Made by a program: the position numbers and the translations under genes
Shown: one piece after another, positions 18,335-27,312 of the stretch
How positions within the stretch are numbered: the first letter of the stretch is position 1
How the letters are laid out: each line of letters opens with the position of its first letter
Assembly: GCA_963747105.1 (NCBI GenBank)
Contig: CAVVEC010000007.1
Span: 248,001-312,000 of the forward strand
DNA length: 64,000 nt
DNA from: CAVVEC01 sp963747105
GTDB lineage: Bacteria; Acidobacteriota; Terriglobia; Terriglobales; Acidobacteriaceae
Direction: 5' to 3'
The notes under the pieces: model-generated
Told to the model about the DNA's origin: nothing
Databases searched by the model: none
The model's input: the letters and a program-made list of their open reading frames with translations, nothing else

Positions 18335-19491
18335 GCCGCTCCTCCGAGCGAAGCCCTGGGGATCGGCCGCAGCTCTGACTCTTTCCGCTAACAGTCCCAG
18401 GCCGAGCGGTCGACAGCCGGCAAGAACTCCGGATAAACCGGCAGACGTTGGCGCAGAGATGTATCCTTTGGCTTCAGTTCGTAACTTCAATTGCTCCAGA
18501 TGCGGCCAGGGCTTCTCCGGATTGATGAAATCCGGCGTAAGCGGCGAGATTCCGCCCCAGTCGTTGATGCCAGCGTCCAGCAAATCTTCATAGTAGGGCG
18601 CGGAAAGATTGGGCGGCGCCTGAATGTTGACCTCCGGCATCAGCAAGCGCGCCACCGCAATGGTGCGCAGCATTTCATCCTCGCGTGGGTTCTGGCCAGT
18701 CCTGCATGGGGATCGTCGGGCTTGGCGCGAAAATTCTGAACAATGACTTCCTGAATGTGCCCGTAACGGCGATGCAGTTCGCGGATGGCGAGCAGCGTAT
18801 CCACGCGATCTTCGAGAGTTTCCCCGATCCCGATCAACAGGCCGGTGGTAAAAGGCACATTTTGTTTGCCCGCCTCCTCGATCGTGCGCAGACGCTTGCG
18901 CGGGAACTTTGTCGGGCGCGTTGTCATGTGCCGCCCCGGCCGCCAGAAAGCGAAGTGTTGGTGGTTTCCAGCATCAGCCCCATGCTGGGTGAGACCGCGG
19001 CCAGGCGCGCGATCCATTCCGCGCTCAACAATCCGGGATTGGGATGCGGCAGCAGAGTGGTTTCGACGCAGCACCAGTTCGCACATCGCTTCCAGATATT
19101 GCAGCGTCGAGTTGTACCCCAGCCGGCGCAGGGTTTCGCGCATCTCCGGAAATACGAGTTCGGGTTTGTCGCCCAGGCTGAAAAGAGCTTCGGTGCACCC
19201 CAATTTTTCGCCCGCCTGCGCTACTTCCAGCACTTCCTCGGGCGTCATGGTGTGCGCGCCGGGCTGGCCCGGATCGCGGCGGAAGGTGCAGTAGCCGCAA
19301 TAGTCGCGACATAGGTTGGTCAGCGGAATGAAAACTTTGCGCGAGTAGGTGATCACATCCGGCTTGAAACGCTGTCCGACCTCTACAGCGGCGGCGCAGA
19401 AGCTCGGCAATTCCTCGTCCGGACAGCGGACCAGCTGGCAGGCGGCTTCCCGCGGAAGTGCCTGCCCGGAACGCATTTCATCCAGGTACAA
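18331..19491 (-). CDS. cofG: CofG, FO synthase subunit 1 (radical SAM; frameshifted)
   Basis: Radical SAM subunit that with CofH builds FO. The cluster motif CRDYCGYC is preceded by KVFIPLTN. It continues with PEEVLEVAQAGEKLGCTEALFSLGDKPE, YLEAMCELVL, PFTTGLLIGIGETLEDRVDTLLAIRELHRRYGHIQEVIVQNFR, and the C-terminal LLDAGINDWGGISPLTPDFINPEKPWPHLEQL. Frame changes lie near 19060, 18940, 18700 and 18460. I place its start at a TTG at 19491 (MYLDEMRSG), with low certainty. It is first in the operon. Confidence 0.88.
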
Positions 19492-19592
19492 GCCTGAGCT
19501 GCGGCCGAAGGCAACTTGTTGGTCCTACCGCCAAGATCAGATCCTCCGCTGATTGTAGAAGGTCATGAGCAGGCTCTTGAGCCGAGACCCCA

Positions 19593-19609
19593 GAAGATTA
19601 TATATCTTC
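19593..19609. promoter_or_regulatory. Palindrome in the divergent cofG / flavin reductase control region
   Basis: GAAGAT-TATAT-ATCTTC: perfect 6-bp arms around an AT-rich centre, in the roughly 257-bp gap between the divergently transcribed F420 operon and flavin reductase gene. The TATAT core could overlap a -10 box. A regulator operator is a guess based on symmetry and position. Confidence 0.4.
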
Positions 19610-19748
19610 ATAACCGCCTTCGGAAATAGCGGAATGACACAACAGGCTGATTTTTCGCAGCGGCGGATACAATTCAGTCGCTTTACGTGATAAAACTCGA
19701 AAAAGGGCGGATCCCTAATCTATAACCATCGGCGACTTCAGCGTTCTT

Positions 19749-20242
19749 ATGACGGTCAATCAGGCAGACTTTCGCAAGGCAATGGGCAGTTTTGCCACCG
19801 GAGTTACGGTCATCAGCGTGGATCATGAAGGCGAAGTCCACGGGATGACGGCCAATGCCTTTACCTCGGTGTCGCTGGATCCCTTGCTGGTGCTGGTATG
19901 CGTGGACCATAAGGCGCGAACGCATGCTCACCTGCACGCGAAGAAACGTTTTGGAGTGAACATTCTGGCGGAAAACCAGCGCGCTATTTCCGAGTACTAC
20001 GCGCTCCCGGCACGGGCGCACCAGAACGCTGAGCGGCAAGCAGGGCACGCTTCGATCGTACGAAGCACGGCACTCCGGTGTTGCACGGCGCGCTGGCTTA
20101 TCTGGAGTGCCGGCTGCATACCGCGCAGGATGCTGGAGACCACACAATTTTCATCGCGGAAGTGGAGGAAGTGGTGGTGCGGGAGGGCGACCCCCTGCTT
20201 TACTTCCGAGGGGAGTATGGGGGGATCGGGGCAGAGCGTTAG
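19749..20242 (+). CDS. Flavin reductase-like FMN-binding split-barrel protein (frameshifted)
   Basis: HpaC/flavin-reductase-domain protein of about 164 residues. N-terminal hallmarks: FRKAMGSFATGVTVISV, GMTANAFTSVSLDPLLVLVCVDHKA and RFGVNILAENQRAISEYYA. The frame changes near 20005-20050 and continues as LHGALAYLECRLHTAQDAGDHTIFIAEVEEV and LLYFRGEYGGIG. These proteins reduce free FMN/FAD for a partner monooxygenase, or bind F420 or FMN in related split-barrel families. It is divergent from the F420 operon and first in the catabolic run. Confidence 0.85.
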
Positions 20243-20391
20243 GAGCGAGTGCGCGCGAACTCCTTCGGCCTGGAGGATTGGCGCCAGTCGAAGTGAGTTC
20301 GGTCGCTGTGGTCGTCAGACCAGCACCTTTGTTAAGCTTATTCGCCCAGCCCAAACCTCAATCAGAGAACGGCAGGGTCGCAAGGACAGAA

Positions 20392-21285
20392 GTGTATCCC
20401 CGAGCGTTTCATTATCACCGAGCTGGTTCGCTGAAGGAAGCGGCAACCATGCTGTCCCAGCTTGGCGGCGAGGCCAAGCTGCTGGCCGGCGGGCAGAGTC
20501 TCATCCCGCTGATGAAGCTCCGTTTCGCGAACCCCGCCCACCTAGTGGACCTGAACTTCATCTCCGGAGCATCCTACGTCAGGGAAGACAACGGCGCGCT
20601 TCGCTTCGGCCCGCTGACTCGGCACGCAGAGATCGAACGCTCGGCGGCGTCGGCGAGAATTCCTATCATTCATGATTGCGCAGCGGGGATTGCCGACGTC
20701 CAGGTGCGCAATCGCGGCACAATTGGGGGCTCGCTTGCCGAGGCTGATCCCAGCGGTGATTGGGCAGCGGTACTGTTGACCCTTTCGACAGAGGTCCGTT
20801 GCTTCGGCACAAAGGGTGAGCGGATGGTGGCTCTAACTGACTTCATTCGAGATGCCTATACCACAGCACTGGACCACGACGAGTTGCTCAGCGAAGTGCT
20901 TGTGAAAATCCCGCCGAAGGGAAGCGGAGGCGCATATTTGGCGTTCAAACGCTCCGCCCCGGTGTATCCCACCGCCAGCGCCGCGGTGCAGCTCACCATG
21001 AGCGGCGATGTGTGCCAGGATGCCGGGATCGCTCTGGGCTGTGTCGGTCTGACTCCGATCAGGCCGAAGGAAGCCGAAGCCGCTCTCCGAGGACAACCTC
21101 TCACCGTGAAAACCATCGCGGCCGCCGTGGAAGCGGCGCGGCTGGCGGCTGATCCGCAATCCGACGTGCGCGGTTCGGCCGATTACAAACGCATGCTGGC
21201 CGGGGCGCTGGTTAAGCGGGCGATTGAAATCGCAGCGCAGCGGGCTCGCGGCGAGCTGGTTGAGGTCAGTCACATCTATGCCTGA
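20392..21285 (+). CDS. Mo-hydroxylase FAD subunit (CoxM-like)
   Basis: Medium, FAD-binding subunit of a xanthine dehydrogenase/CO dehydrogenase-family enzyme; it passes electrons from the Fe-S subunit to an acceptor. FAD loops AGGQSLIPLMKLR (about residue 36) and RNRGTIGGSLAEADPSGD (about residue 105) are clear. The C-terminal CO_deh_flav_C domain is present. I chose the GTG at 20392 with AAGGACAG upstream. An open frame extends to 20107 but lacks family similarity. It overlaps the next gene by eight bases. Confidence 0.92.
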   Translation: MYPRAFHYHRAGSLKEAATMLSQLGGEAKLLAGGQSLIPLMKLRFANPAHLVDLNFISGASYVREDNGALRFGPLTRHAEIERSAASARIPIIHDCAAGIADVQVRNRGTIGGSLAEADPSGDWAAVLLTLSTEVRCFGTKGERMVALTDFIRDAYTTALDHDELLSEVLVKIPPKGSGGAYLAFKRSAPVYPTASAAVQLTMSGDVCQDAGIALGCVGLTPIRPKEAEAALRGQPLTVKTIAAAVEAARLAADPQSDVRGSADYKRMLAGALVKRAIEIAAQRARGELVEVSHIYA

Positions 21286-21766
21286 AACGATCGAAAAGAT
21301 TTCGATTCAGCTCAAGGTGAATGGCAAGCCATACTCGTTGAAAGTCGAACCACGGATGCTGCTGGTCGAGTTGCTGCGGGAAGAACTTGATCTCACGGGC
21401 ACGCACGTAGGCTGCGATACCACGTACTGCGGCGCCTGCACGGTGCTGATGAATGGCGCAGCAGTGAAGGCGTGCACCATCTTTGCAGTGCAGGCCGATG
21501 GAGCGGATCTCCTAACGGTGGAGGGACTGGAGAAGGACGGCCAGCTCCATCCTATTCAGAAGGCTTTCGGCGGTTCCTACGGTCTGCAATGCGGGTACTG
21601 CACCCCGGGGCTCCTGCTTTCCACATTGCAGCTGCTTTCGCAAAACCGGCAGCCGAGCGAGAAAGAAATGCGCAAGGCGATTGCGGGAAACACGTGCCGC
21701 TGCACGGGGTACCAGAACATTTTCAGGGCGATTCAATTGGCCGCACAGAACATGAAAGGTGCTTGA
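21278..21766 (+). CDS. Mo-hydroxylase 2Fe-2S subunit (CoxS-like)
   Basis: 162-residue small subunit with two [2Fe-2S] clusters. The plant-type ferredoxin set is CDTTYCGAC plus a fourth Cys in KACTIF. The C-terminal helical cluster uses CGYC and CRCTGY. It relays electrons from the molybdenum site (CoxL-like) to FAD (CoxM-like). The ATG at 21278 follows the family start (IQLKVNGKPYSLKVEP). It sits in a tight M-S-G-L order. Confidence 0.94.
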   Translation: MPETIEKISIQLKVNGKPYSLKVEPRMLLVELLREELDLTGTHVGCDTTYCGACTVLMNGAAVKACTIFAVQADGADLLTVEGLEKDGQLHPIQKAFGGSYGLQCGYCTPGLLLSTLQLLSQNRQPSEKEMRKAIAGNTCRCTGYQNIFRAIQLAAQNMKGA

Positions 21767-21769
21767 AGC

Positions 21770-22210
21770 GTGGCGATCAAGTTTGGTGGGGAGTTTGAAG
21801 TCAAGCGCACGATAGAAGAGGTTTATGACTTTCTTACTGACCCAAACCAGTTTGCGCCGCTCCTGCCGGATTTTCAAAGCGTGGCCGTGCAGGACGCGAC
21901 GCGTTTCGCGGTGAAACTAAATGTCGGGATCTCCTACATCAAAGGTACCGCGGACGTGAAAATGGAACTGACGCAGGCCGAAGGCCCAAAACGCGCGCAG
22001 TACAGGGGACAGGGGAGTGTGGCCGGGGGAAATGTTTCGGTGACCGCCGGGTTTGACTTGTCGCCAGTAGACGGTGGCACAAAAGTGGTTTGGCAGGGCG
22101 AGGCGCAAATCTTCGGACGCCTGACTTCGGTCGCGGGCGGTTTATTGGAACCTCTGGGGAGAAAAAACGTGCAGAAGCTGATCGATGGATTGCAGGCGGC
22201 GCTGTCATAG
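21770..22210 (+). CDS. CoxG family SRPBCC protein
   Basis: 146-residue START/SRPBCC-fold protein of the CoxG family (FGGEFEVKRTIEEVYDFLTDP, SYIKGTADVKMEL, GGTKVVWQGEAQIFGRL). CoxG in Oligotropha anchors CO dehydrogenase to the membrane, and recent work in mycobacteria ties it to quinone delivery. Here it sits between the S and L subunit genes, which supports a membrane-tethered hydroxylase feeding the quinone pool. It uses a GTG start four bases after the previous gene. Confidence 0.9.
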   Translation: MAIKFGGEFEVKRTIEEVYDFLTDPNQFAPLLPDFQSVAVQDATRFAVKLNVGISYIKGTADVKMELTQAEGPKRAQYRGQGSVAGGNVSVTAGFDLSPVDGGTKVVWQGEAQIFGRLTSVAGGLLEPLGRKNVQKLIDGLQAALS

Positions 22211-22298
22211 CCGAAGGTTGCCTTAGCGTCCTTTGCGGTCATGAGCTTTAGAAGCTATGAATTGAAGGTCGCAAAGAGCGCAAAGATATTGAAGGGCC
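22204..22298. repeat. Intergenic imperfect inverted repeat (rRNA-word type)
   Basis: The gap between coxG- and coxL-like genes holds TTAGCGTCCTTTGCGGTC, mirrored by GGTCGCAAAGAGCGCAAAG. This is one of several low-complexity phrase-like repeats seen between genes in this window (compare 50746-50819 and 54036-54080). It separates the large subunit from an otherwise tightly packed operon. Confidence 0.55.
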
Positions 22299-22308
22299 GC
22301 GGCCAGGA

Positions 22309-24774
22309 GTGAGCGCGACGAAAAATAACGGTGCTAATCATTGGGTGGGGCAATCCCTTCCGCGCAAGGAAGAGAACCGCTTATTGCGCGGGCGGGGCAA
22401 GTTTGCCGACGATATCAAGCTGCGCGATATGCTCTATCTGCGCTTTGTGCGTTCGCCCTATGCTCACGCGAAGATTGTCAGTATTGATATGTCCGCGGCG
22501 GAGGCTCTGCAAGGTGTGGCCTGCGTATTAACTGGCGCCGAGGTCGCCTCACAAACTCAGCCCTTTATTGAAATCGGTCCGGATCCCTGCGCCAGGATCA
22601 AGGATTATCCGCTGGCCGTCTCGAAAGTGCGTTATCAGGGCGAACCTTTGGCCGCGGTTGCCGCACAGTCACCCGCCATCGCCGACGATGCGGCCGAACT
22701 GGTCGAGGTCGGGTATGAAGCTCTTGCGCCTGTCGTGGATGCGGAAGAAGCCCTGAGCGACAAAAGCATTCTTCACCAAGAAGCCGCCACTAACCGCGTC
22801 TGGACCGGAGTGTTCGAATACGGAGATGTCGACAAAGCCTTCCAAGAAGCTGCCTATGTCGTCAATATTGACCGGTTGCATTTCCACCGCTTTTCCAGCA
22901 CGCCGCTGGAGAACAATGTTGTCATCGCTCAGTGGAATCCGAAAGACGACCGCATCTACTATTCGTGCAACAATTCTTTCCCATCCTTCGCCATTCAGTT
23001 CCTGGCGGCGCACCTGAACGTGCACATTGATCGCATCCGGGTGGAGACATCGGACATCGGCGGCAGCTTCGGCATCAAGATCACCAGTTATCCGCAGATG
23101 GCGGTGTGCGCGCTGGCGTCGAAGAAGGCTGGTGGGCGCCCGATCAAGTGGGTGGAAACGCGCTCCGAGCACATCACATCGAGCGCTCACGGCAACGAAA
23201 GAACTTTCCGTGACACCCGGGTCGCCTTGGACAAGGACGGTGTGATCACCGCGCTCGTGTCACGACATATTGATGATTGCGGCGCGTATCCGCGCTATGA
23301 ACCGCTGGGCTGTGTGATCTGGTCGCAAGTGTTTCCCGGCGTGTACCGTTTTAAGAATGCTCGCATCGATTTCACTCAGGCGGTGACGAACAAATGCCCG
23401 GTCGGCCCGAATCGCGGCTATTCGCGCATGCAGCATCTTTGGTTTCTGGAGCGCGTGGTGGACATTTGCGCCCACGAATTGGGGATTCCATCCGACAACA
23501 TGCGCCTGCGCAACTACATTCGCTCAGAAGAGTTTCCTTACACCACTCCCAATGGCTGCGTGTACGACTCAGGAAACTACTCGAAAATGCTGCAAGTGGC
23601 GAAGGAGCGGATTGGCTGGGACGGATGGAAGAAGAGACAAACCGCGGGGCGTAAAGAAGGTCGCCTGATCGGAATCGGCATTGGCACGACGCTGGATTCC
23701 GGGACAAATAATTTCGGCCAGTCGCAGATAGTGAATCCTGGCGCGCCCTTTTCGGGCAACTCGCAAGGCGCGAACTGCAAGTTGGATATTTACGGAGAAG
23801 TTGTGGTCGCTGTCGGTTCTTGCCCACAGGGCCAGGGGCACGAGACTACGGCAGCGCAAGTTGTTGCCGATGTGCTGAACATCCATCCGGATCTGATCAC
23901 GGTGCGCACGGGATTCGACACCGAACGCAACGTGCACACCGGATTTTCCGGTACCTATGCCAGCCAGTTCGCGGTGTCGGGACTCTCGGCCGTGCACGGC
24001 GCCACGCAGAAACTGAAAGCTGAAATGAAGCGTCTGGCGGCGTTTGTGCTCGAAACGAAAGAAGATGATCTCGAGTTTGGCACCGGCGCGCAAGGGCCGG
24101 AAGTTCGCGCGAAAAGCACGGGTAAGTCGGTCAATTACTGGGGACTCGCGAACATCGTGAACGTGAATAGCGCCGTTTTGCCGCCCGAGATGCACGACGT
24201 CACGTTGAATTGCCGCTACATCTGGCGCGCGCCGTTTAAAGTGCCCGACAAGAAAAGAAAATACGGGAACCTGACTCTGACCTACGCATCCCAGCTTCAC
24301 ATCGCGGTGATCGAAGTCGAGCGGGACACATTCATTCCGCGTATTCTCGACTATGCGGCAGTGGACGATTGCGGCAAAGTGATCAATCCGCCGATCGTGG
24401 AAGGCCAGGTGTATGGCGCAACCGCACATGGAATTGGGGCGGCCCTGATGGAGAATTGCGTGTATGACGCGGTCGGAAATATGCTCACCAGCACCTTCAG
24501 CGACTACACTCCCATCACGGCGATGAATATGCCGATAGTTAAGTACGATCACATCGAGACGCCGTCGCCGCATAGTTACAGCGGGGCGAAGGGCATGGGC
24601 GAAGGAGGGGCCGCTCCTATTCATACCATCTCTGCAGCTTTGCAGGATGCTTTGTTTGCGAATGGAATCATCATTGACGATTCGTTCAACAACGCCGACA
24701 GCCTGTTCCGTGCGATGGTGCGGAAAGAGATTGGGCAGGAGGAGAAGTTGGTGCGGGTGGAAAAGAAAGCGTAG
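22309..24774 (+). CDS. Mo-hydroxylase molybdopterin subunit (CoxL/XdhB-like), non-CO type
   Basis: 821-residue catalytic subunit of an aldehyde oxidase/xanthine dehydrogenase family enzyme. Conserved: SLPRKEENRLLRGRGKFADDI start, Q-loop VRYQGEPLAAVAA, ETSDIGGSFGIKI, GSCPQGQGHETTAAQ (Mo-cofactor), and the catalytic Glu in KGMGEGGAAP near residue 765. The loop that in form I CO dehydrogenase reads AYRCSFR, and in form II AYRGAGR, here reads GPNRGYSR. It therefore lacks the Cu-binding cysteine and should hydroxylate an organic substrate, perhaps an N-heterocycle. The start is GTG at 22309. Confidence 0.92.
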   Translation: MSATKNNGANHWVGQSLPRKEENRLLRGRGKFADDIKLRDMLYLRFVRSPYAHAKIVSIDMSAAEALQGVACVLTGAEVASQTQPFIEIGPDPCARIKDYPLAVSKVRYQGEPLAAVAAQSPAIADDAAELVEVGYEALAPVVDAEEALSDKSILHQEAATNRVWTGVFEYGDVDKAFQEAAYVVNIDRLHFHRFSSTPLENNVVIAQWNPKDDRIYYSCNNSFPSFAIQFLAAHLNVHIDRIRVETSDIGGSFGIKITSYPQMAVCALASKKAGGRPIKWVETRSEHITSSAHGNERTFRDTRVALDKDGVITALVSRHIDDCGAYPRYEPLGCVIWSQVFPGVYRFKNARIDFTQAVTNKCPVGPNRGYSRMQHLWFLERVVDICAHELGIPSDNMRLRNYIRSEEFPYTTPNGCVYDSGNYSKMLQVAKERIGWDGWKKRQTAGRKEGRLIGIGIGTTLDSGTNNFGQSQIVNPGAPFSGNSQGANCKLDIYGEVVVAVGSCPQGQGHETTAAQVVADVLNIHPDLITVRTGFDTERNVHTGFSGTYASQFAVSGLSAVHGATQKLKAEMKRLAAFVLETKEDDLEFGTGAQGPEVRAKSTGKSVNYWGLANIVNVNSAVLPPEMHDVTLNCRYIWRAPFKVPDKKRKYGNLTLTYASQLHIAVIEVERDTFIPRILDYAAVDDCGKVINPPIVEGQVYGATAHGIGAALMENCVYDAVGNMLTSTFSDYTPITAMNMPIVKYDHIETPSPHSYSGAKGMGEGGAAPIHTISAALQDALFANGIIIDDSFNNADSLFRAMVRKEIGQEEKLVRVEKKA

Positions 24775-24786
24775 CCGACGCGCCGC

Positions 24787-25749
24787 ATGAAACGTGTTTG
24801 CATTATCGGTTGTGGAGCGATTGGCAGCCTGTATGCGGCGCACCTGGCGCGGGTCGCGGAGGTATGGGCCTTTGTCCGCCGCGAGGAACACGCGCGCGCT
24901 CTCAACCATGAAGGGCTGCAAGTTTCCGGCAGGCATGAATTTCACGTGCCGCTCAAGGCGACGATACAGCCGGATGAGCTTCCCGACTGCGACCTCGGCA
25001 TTGTGGCGACCAAGGCGACTCAGGTGGGGGACTCCATCGCGCTGGTAGGCTGCCGCTTCAATCGAGGCGCAATCATTTCCGCGCAGAATGGGCTGGGCAG
25101 CGAAGAGATCATTGCTTCCCACAGCCGGGGGCAAGTGATCAGGGGCACAACTTTCATGAGCGGCACCAAGCACAGCGACACGCATGTGCAATACGAATTG
25201 GACACGGCCACCTGGATCGGCCCATTCGAGCCACGGCACACTCCGTATGCACTGGTGAAAGAGGCCGCTGACCTGATTAACGCGGGCGGCCTGAAGGCGG
25301 AGGCATTGCAGGATGCACGCCCCGCACAGTGGTCGAAGCTAATCTTCAATGCCTCGGTCAACGGAGTTTCGGCATTAACCGGGCTGCCGCATTCGCCCCA
25401 TTTTGCGGACGAGTCTGAATTTACAAGCCTCGGCCGCCTCCTTCACGATTTGATTACAGAAGGTAAAGAGGTGGCGGCTGCGGTGGGCGTGGAACTGCAC
25501 GAGGATCCGTGGACGATGAACCAGATCGGCGCTATGACCAATCATCCGCCCTCGATGCTGTATGACGTGCGCAACCGGTTAGCGACCGAAGTAGAGTTCT
25601 TAAGCGGCGCCATCGCCCGCGAGGCCGAGCGGGTTGGCGTGCCTGCCCCCCTTCATACAGCCATCTATCGCTTGATCAAGGGCAAGGAAGCGTCGTGGAC
25701 GTTCAAGGATGAAAATCGAGCGGTGATGGAGCACAGAAATGCCCGGTGA
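24787..25749 (+). CDS. Ketopantoate reductase-like dehydrogenase (copy 1)
   Basis: 320-residue NAD(P)-dependent oxidoreductase of the PanE/ApbA family. Rossmann loop CIIGCGAIGSLYAAHLA, then DLGIVATKATQ, SAQNGLGSEE, the catalytic-lysine region RPAQWSKLIFNASVN, and the C-terminal PSMLYDVRNRLATEVEFLSGAI with the family Glu. Its position in a catabolic operon and its close paralogue at 29803 argue that it acts on a pathway intermediate (a 2-keto or 2-hydroxy acid) rather than in pantothenate synthesis. It overlaps the next gene by 11 bases. Confidence 0.88.
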   Translation: MKRVCIIGCGAIGSLYAAHLARVAEVWAFVRREEHARALNHEGLQVSGRHEFHVPLKATIQPDELPDCDLGIVATKATQVGDSIALVGCRFNRGAIISAQNGLGSEEIIASHSRGQVIRGTTFMSGTKHSDTHVQYELDTATWIGPFEPRHTPYALVKEAADLINAGGLKAEALQDARPAQWSKLIFNASVNGVSALTGLPHSPHFADESEFTSLGRLLHDLITEGKEVAAAVGVELHEDPWTMNQIGAMTNHPPSMLYDVRNRLATEVEFLSGAIAREAERVGVPAPLHTAIYRLIKGKEASWTFKDENRAVMEHRNAR

Positions 25750-26071
25750 CAAGCCTGTCGATCCGGATGAAGTTGTGACGAGGGCTGCCAACAAACAGGA
25801 TTTCTTTCAATCCGTACTCGACGATAAGCTCGACGATTGGAAGCTGGCAAAGGACTTCGGCGAATTCCTGCTTCGTGTTGCCCCGGGGGAGGCTTTGGCT
25901 CACGCACTGTTGGCGAGGGCATGCAGACACCTCGGAGAAGCAGATCGTGCCCGGGACGAACTGGAGCGATGTCGGTTTCAAATCGCACAGCCGTCAGCTG
26001 CGCCGATGGAGAAGGAACTCTTCACCCAGTTCTTGGCGGACGAAGAACAGTTCCTGGATAGCGGGCGATAA
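25739..26071 (+). CDS. Small TPR-like protein
   Basis: 110 residues, helical throughout. ARACRHLGEADRARDELERC matches a single TPR unit (A8, G-L-A spacing) preceded by a possible half repeat (DWKLAKDFGEFLLRVAPGEALAHALL). No signal or membrane segment. It is embedded between the ketopantoate-reductase-like and M24 genes with overlapping or near-abutting ends, so it is part of the operon. It could be a scaffold for the neighbouring enzymes; function unknown. Confidence 0.7.
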   Translation: MPGDKPVDPDEVVTRAANKQDFFQSVLDDKLDDWKLAKDFGEFLLRVAPGEALAHALLARACRHLGEADRARDELERCRFQIAQPSAAPMEKELFTQFLADEEQFLDSGR

Positions 26072-26075
26072 CGTT

Positions 26076-27254
26076 ATGTCCTGGCCAATTGACGAATCCA
26101 AACTGAAGCGAGTGCGCGACCTTATGAAAGATCAGGAACTGAGCGCGCTGGTGGTGCGGGCGCCCGACAATATCGTGTATCTCACCAGCTACTGGTGCAT
26201 GAAGGGATACGATGCGGTCGTTTTTCCCTGCGAGGGAGAACCGACGCTGATCGCCATCGAGCCACAACTTGCGGACGCGCAGCGTAACTCCTGGACGAAG
26301 GACATTCGGCTCTTCAAAAGCTATCATGAGAGCGATCCTCGGCCACCGCAATACCGCGCCCTCGATCTGGTGCTGCAAGTTCTGAAGCAACGCGGTTTCA
26401 CGGAGAGAGTCGCGATCGAGTTGAATATGGGCACGCAGGCGACCGACCGCATGGTGGGCGAGCCCACAACCCCCACCCTAACCTACTTCGATGCGTTCGG
26501 TGAAGTTGCCGGTGCGGTAGTGGACGCCACGCCGCTGCTGAATGAAGCACGCGCCATCAAAACGCCGCAGGAAATCGAGCGCATGCGCCTCGCCAATGAA
26601 CTGGCAGGGCTGGCGATGGAGCATACCCGCGAGCACATGCGCCCCGGAATGAAAGAAAGCGAAGTAGGCGGCATGTATGAAAGCTTCGTACATGGCCTGG
26701 GCGTGGGCTACAAGGGAAAGGTCGAGATGGCGCGCGCGTTCACCTTGGTCTGGTCCGGGAAAGGCATCGCTACGTTTACGGCAACCGGGGATCGTGCCAT
26801 TCAGAAGAACGAGCCGACCTTATTCGAGATTTGGGTGTGCGTGGACGGCTACTGGACCGACCTCACTAAGAATGTCTGTCCCGGCAAACTTACGCCTGAA
26901 TATCACAAGCTGCTTGATTTGCTGCTCGGGGTATTCAACGAAGCGGTTGTCTTTGCCCGCGATGGCGCAAGCTTCCCCGAGCTCGACCGTCTGATTCGCG
27001 CCCGCATTGCAGAAGGCGGATATCCAGGCCAGCCCTCACATCCCATCTGTCACGGGGTTGGTGCTCGTGCGCATGAGCCGCCCTACGCGCATCAGGCAGG
27101 AAGCGGCACGATCAAAAGGGGGATGGTGCTCGCCATCGAACCGGGGATCTACTGGCCTGGCGGCGGGGGTCTGCGCCTGGAGGATGATTTTCTGATCACA
27201 GAGGAGGGTAACGAGAAACTCTGCAGTTATCCGGATGATTTTCGGTTGGTATAG
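26076..27254 (+). CDS. M24 family metallohydrolase (Xaa-Pro peptidase/prolidase-like)
   Basis: 392 residues. It has the creatinase N-terminal domain (LKRVRDLMKDQELSALVVRAPDNIVYLTSYW), then a pita-bread catalytic domain from about residue 165. Metal ligands can be placed: Glu in FEIWVCV (normally Asp), Asp in DGYWTDLTK, His in CHGVGARAHEPPY, Glu in AIEPGIY and Glu in LRLEDDF. So the site is nearly complete, with one conservative D-to-E change. It probably cleaves a C-N bond in a peptide-like or guanidino compound. ATG at 26076. Confidence 0.85.
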   Translation: MSWPIDESKLKRVRDLMKDQELSALVVRAPDNIVYLTSYWCMKGYDAVVFPCEGEPTLIAIEPQLADAQRNSWTKDIRLFKSYHESDPRPPQYRALDLVLQVLKQRGFTERVAIELNMGTQATDRMVGEPTTPTLTYFDAFGEVAGAVVDATPLLNEARAIKTPQEIERMRLANELAGLAMEHTREHMRPGMKESEVGGMYESFVHGLGVGYKGKVEMARAFTLVWSGKGIATFTATGDRAIQKNEPTLFEIWVCVDGYWTDLTKNVCPGKLTPEYHKLLDLLLGVFNEAVVFARDGASFPELDRLIRARIAEGGYPGQPSHPICHGVGARAHEPPYAHQAGSGTIKRGMVLAIEPGIYWPGGGGLRLEDDFLITEEGNEKLCSYPDDFRLV

Positions 27255-27312
27255 CGTCGGCAGAAAACATTTTGTCCATACCCCTGGAACCGAGTACCGA
27301 GAGCGGAACACT

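Noticed and set aside
22309..24774. Calling the Mo-hydroxylase a CO dehydrogenase because of the coxM-S-G-L order
   Set aside because: The large subunit lacks the Cys-containing CoxL active-site loop.
23569..25239. 556-codon minus-strand open frame
   Set aside because: It is antisense to the Mo-hydroxylase large subunit and the reductase gene; high GC lowers stop frequency and no domain is visible.
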